Origin: Actinomycetota bacterium
Lineage (GTDB): Bacteria; Actinomycetota; Acidimicrobiia; Acidimicrobiales; Ilumatobacteraceae
Length of the DNA: 13,976 bases
Reading direction: 5' to 3'
Assembly (NCBI GenBank): GCA_018882725.1
Contig: VERK01000029.1
Span: 1 to 13,976, forward strand
Within the stretch, counting starts at the first letter, position 1. Each line of letters begins with the position of its first letter. Under the pieces are notes generated by a model. It saw nothing but the letters and a program-made list of their open reading frames with translations. It was not told the origin of the DNA and ran no database searches. A program made the position numbers and the translations under genes. Below are positions 12,291-13,976 of the stretch, one piece after another.

Positions 12291-13976
12291 TTACGCAGAG
12301 GGCGGTGGTGGAACTGTCGAGGTCTGGCGGCGCTTCACGAGTAGGCCGATGATCGTGAGCAGCAGGACAGCAACGACAGCGATGAGAACGATCAGAATCG
12401 TGTTGGAGCCGGACGACTCCTCTCCACCGAGATTCGACAGGTCGATCGCCTCACCGGTTGCTGTTGCGCTGTCGATCTCGACGCCGATCACGATGCCCGT
12501 TGCTTCGTCGATGAGTTCACCAGTGGCCGAGTCGACCACGCCCGTCACCGCACCCGTCACTGGATCGACGAACTGACCCGATTCCATGTCATAAATGCCG
12601 ATCACGTCGCCGGTTGAAATTTCGATGAGCTGTTGCGTGTTGCCATCGAGGTAGGCCCGCGGCAGTTGTTGTGCTTCGACCACACCGCCGTTGGTGTCGC
12701 TGCCGACTTGTGGTGCGGCGCCCCCGGATGATCCACCGGCTTGCGGTGCGGCCGGGGTGACTCCGGGGGCTGCTCCGGCTGCGATCGAACCGGCCGGTGC
12801 CACCGGAGCATCAGTCGACGCGGTAGCGGGTGCATCCGTTGACGGTGCTGCGGGTGCCACACCCGGGGCGGATGAGACTGCCGGTGCCGCTGTTGCTGCC
12901 GGTTGCGCCGGTTGAGCACCACCCGCGTTCGCAGCAGCATTCGGGTTGGCGTTGACGGGAGCCTCGGCACGTACCACGAACACAGCCGGGCGATACAAGA
13001 ACTCGGTCTGTCGCGCGTTGCCCGGACCACTCATGCAGGCGAGCGTGATACCGAAGCGGCGCTCGGGGCGATCGCCGAGGAAACCTTCCTTGATCGTGAT
13101 GCGAATCTCCCAATTGCCGTCTTGTGGTGTGATCGCGTCACCGGTTTCGGAGCCGACCACGATGCGCTCTTCGAACTTCCCGCGATCGGACGGAGTGAGT
13201 CCCTGCGCGGCGATGGTGAGAACCTTCCAGCCGTTCGAACACTTCGCCGTCGCGGCGTTCTTCACGCTGATTTCGCCGCTCTTCACGAGGATTGCGGGCG
13301 AGACGATGACGCCACCCCGTGTTGGGTTGTTGGGCGCGATGGGTTGGTTTCGCGGATTGGCCGGCGCGTTGATCTTCAGCACATTGAAGCGACCCTCGTA
13401 AATCTTCTTGCCGTTGTCATGGACACACTCGACGGCCACGATGACGGTTGCCGTGGTGGCATCGCCGTCCATGGAGGCGAAGTTCGGCACGCCGACCGAC
13501 TCGAACTTCACGATCACGTTTCCGTTGACCAGACCGACGTTCCAGCGCGGGGCGGTCGTGAAAGTGCCGTCGCCTTCAAGTACCGAAACGCTTTGGCTGG
13601 TGATCATTCCGTCGGGTGCACACAGCAAGTCACCGCGCATCGTGACCGGTTGGCCTTCTTTCACGCGGGCGTTGGCGGGGGTGAGTGTTCCACTTTGTAC
13701 GCCGGCGCCGGCCGGAGCATTGCCGCCACCTTGTGGCGCCGGTGCCGGCGCGGGTGCTGGGGCGACGGCCGCGCCGTTGACCGCCACCTTCAGCTTGAAA
13801 CGCTTGCCGCGCCGGGCCGGGTCAGCGGGACGACATTCGAGGACGATGGCGATCTGACCACGGCCCACGAAGTTGCCGGGGTTCACTTTGAACGTGACGG
13901 CGCCCGACGCCATCCGGAATGGTGGGGTGGCGACTGCCGGTTGCGACGTGACGTCACCCGTCGGTGTGATCGACAC
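12291..13976 (-). CDS. Large surface protein with Cys-paired beta domains and C-terminal membrane anchor (5' end outside window)
   Basis: The frame is open at the right edge; the GTG at 13976 is probably internal. Of the 561 visible residues, about 20-68, 95-203 and 222-336 look like three copies of one beta-rich domain. The two complete copies each hold one Cys pair about 65-68 residues apart (119/184 and 246/314), as in Ig-like folds. Linkers are Ala/Pro-rich (69-92 and 340-435). A segment at about 450-511 has repeats of the type DxxTGxxIG, such as 'DSATGELIDEATGIVIG'. It ends with a transmembrane helix (525-547), 'KRR' and a short Pro-rich tail. No LPxTG motif is seen, so anchoring is by membrane insertion. 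The function is unknown; adhesion or wall contact is a guess. It lies in the same direction as the hydrolase, 9 bp upstream. Confidence 0.75.
   Translation of the reverse strand: MSITPTGDVTSQPAVATPPFRMASGAVTFKVNPGNFVGRGQIAIVLECRPADPARRGKRFKLKVAVNGAAVAPAPAPAPAPQGGGNAPAGAGVQSGTLTPANARVKEGQPVTMRGDLLCAPDGMITSQSVSVLEGDGTFTTAPRWNVGLVNGNVIVKFESVGVPNFASMDGDATTATVIVAVECVHDNGKKIYEGRFNVLKINAPANPRNQPIAPNNPTRGGVIVSPAILVKSGEISVKNAATAKCSNGWKVLTIAAQGLTPSDRGKFEERIVVGSETGDAITPQDGNWEIRITIKEGFLGDRPERRFGITLACMSGPGNARQTEFLYRPAVFVVRAEAPVNANPNAAANAGGAQPAQPAATAAPAVSSAPGVAPAAPSTDAPATASTDAPVAPAGSIAAGAAPGVTPAAPQAGGSSGGAAPQVGSDTNGGVVEAQQLPRAYLDGNTQQLIEISTGDVIGIYDMESGQFVDPVTGAVTGVVDSATGELIDEATGIVIGVEIDSATATGEAIDLSNLGGEESSGSNTILIVLIAVVAVLLLTIIGLLVKRRQTSTVPPPPSA

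Noticed and set aside
12127..12576. Plus-strand frames opposite the hydrolase start and surface protein end
   Set aside because: They are shadows of the minus-strand genes; no ribosome site or motif supports them.

Overview
The window looks like a piece of a GC-rich actinobacterial chromosome. The tad genes are of the monoderm type: no secretin (RcpA/CpaC), no CpaD and no TadD lie among them. GTG starts and ATGA, GTGA or TGATG overlaps are common, and the proteins have actinobacterial-style membrane and surface architecture. A marine or soil acidimicrobial lineage is possible, but that is an inference from general resemblance and no rRNA is present to test it. I saw no tRNA, rRNA, CRISPR array, transposase or insertion sequence.

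Layout. (1) Positions 1-2902 hold signal-transduction genes. The C-terminal end of a NarL/FixJ-type response regulator is on the + strand and open at the left edge. Convergent to it is a minus-strand operon read from 2902 down to 352: a membrane histidine kinase, a stand-alone CheY-like receiver and a stand-alone HPt protein. These are the parts of a His-Asp-His-Asp phosphorelay on separate polypeptides. (2) Positions 2903-3102 form a divergent control region with a perfect AT-rich inverted repeat, a near-perfect 15-bp direct repeat and a hairpin just before the pilin ribosome binding site. (3) Positions 3103-9568 hold a compact tad (Flp, type IVb) pilus operon: pilin, TadE-like and TadG-like minor proteins, CpaB, CpaE-like ATPase, TadA ATPase, TadB, TadC and a prepilin peptidase. 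(4) Positions 9568-11129 continue the same overlapping chain with an ECF-type sigma factor and a single-pass membrane protein with a long repetitive Pro/Gly/Gln then Asn/Ser/Gly tail, placed where an anti-sigma factor would be expected. (5) On the minus strand, 13976 down to 11130 holds a large surface protein, open at the right edge and with a C-terminal anchor, followed after 9 bp by a membrane-anchored alpha/beta-hydrolase.

How it fits together. CpaE and TadA power and position the machine, TadB and TadC form its membrane platform, the peptidase matures the pilin and TadE, and CpaB and TadG act in the envelope. The phosphorelay diverges from the pilin promoter region and is well placed to control it. 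The sigma factor and its putative membrane partner are translationally coupled to the end of the pilus operon, which suggests a second regulatory layer tied to pilus or envelope state. That regulatory pairing is the most unusual aspect of the window, and its function is inferred, not shown.
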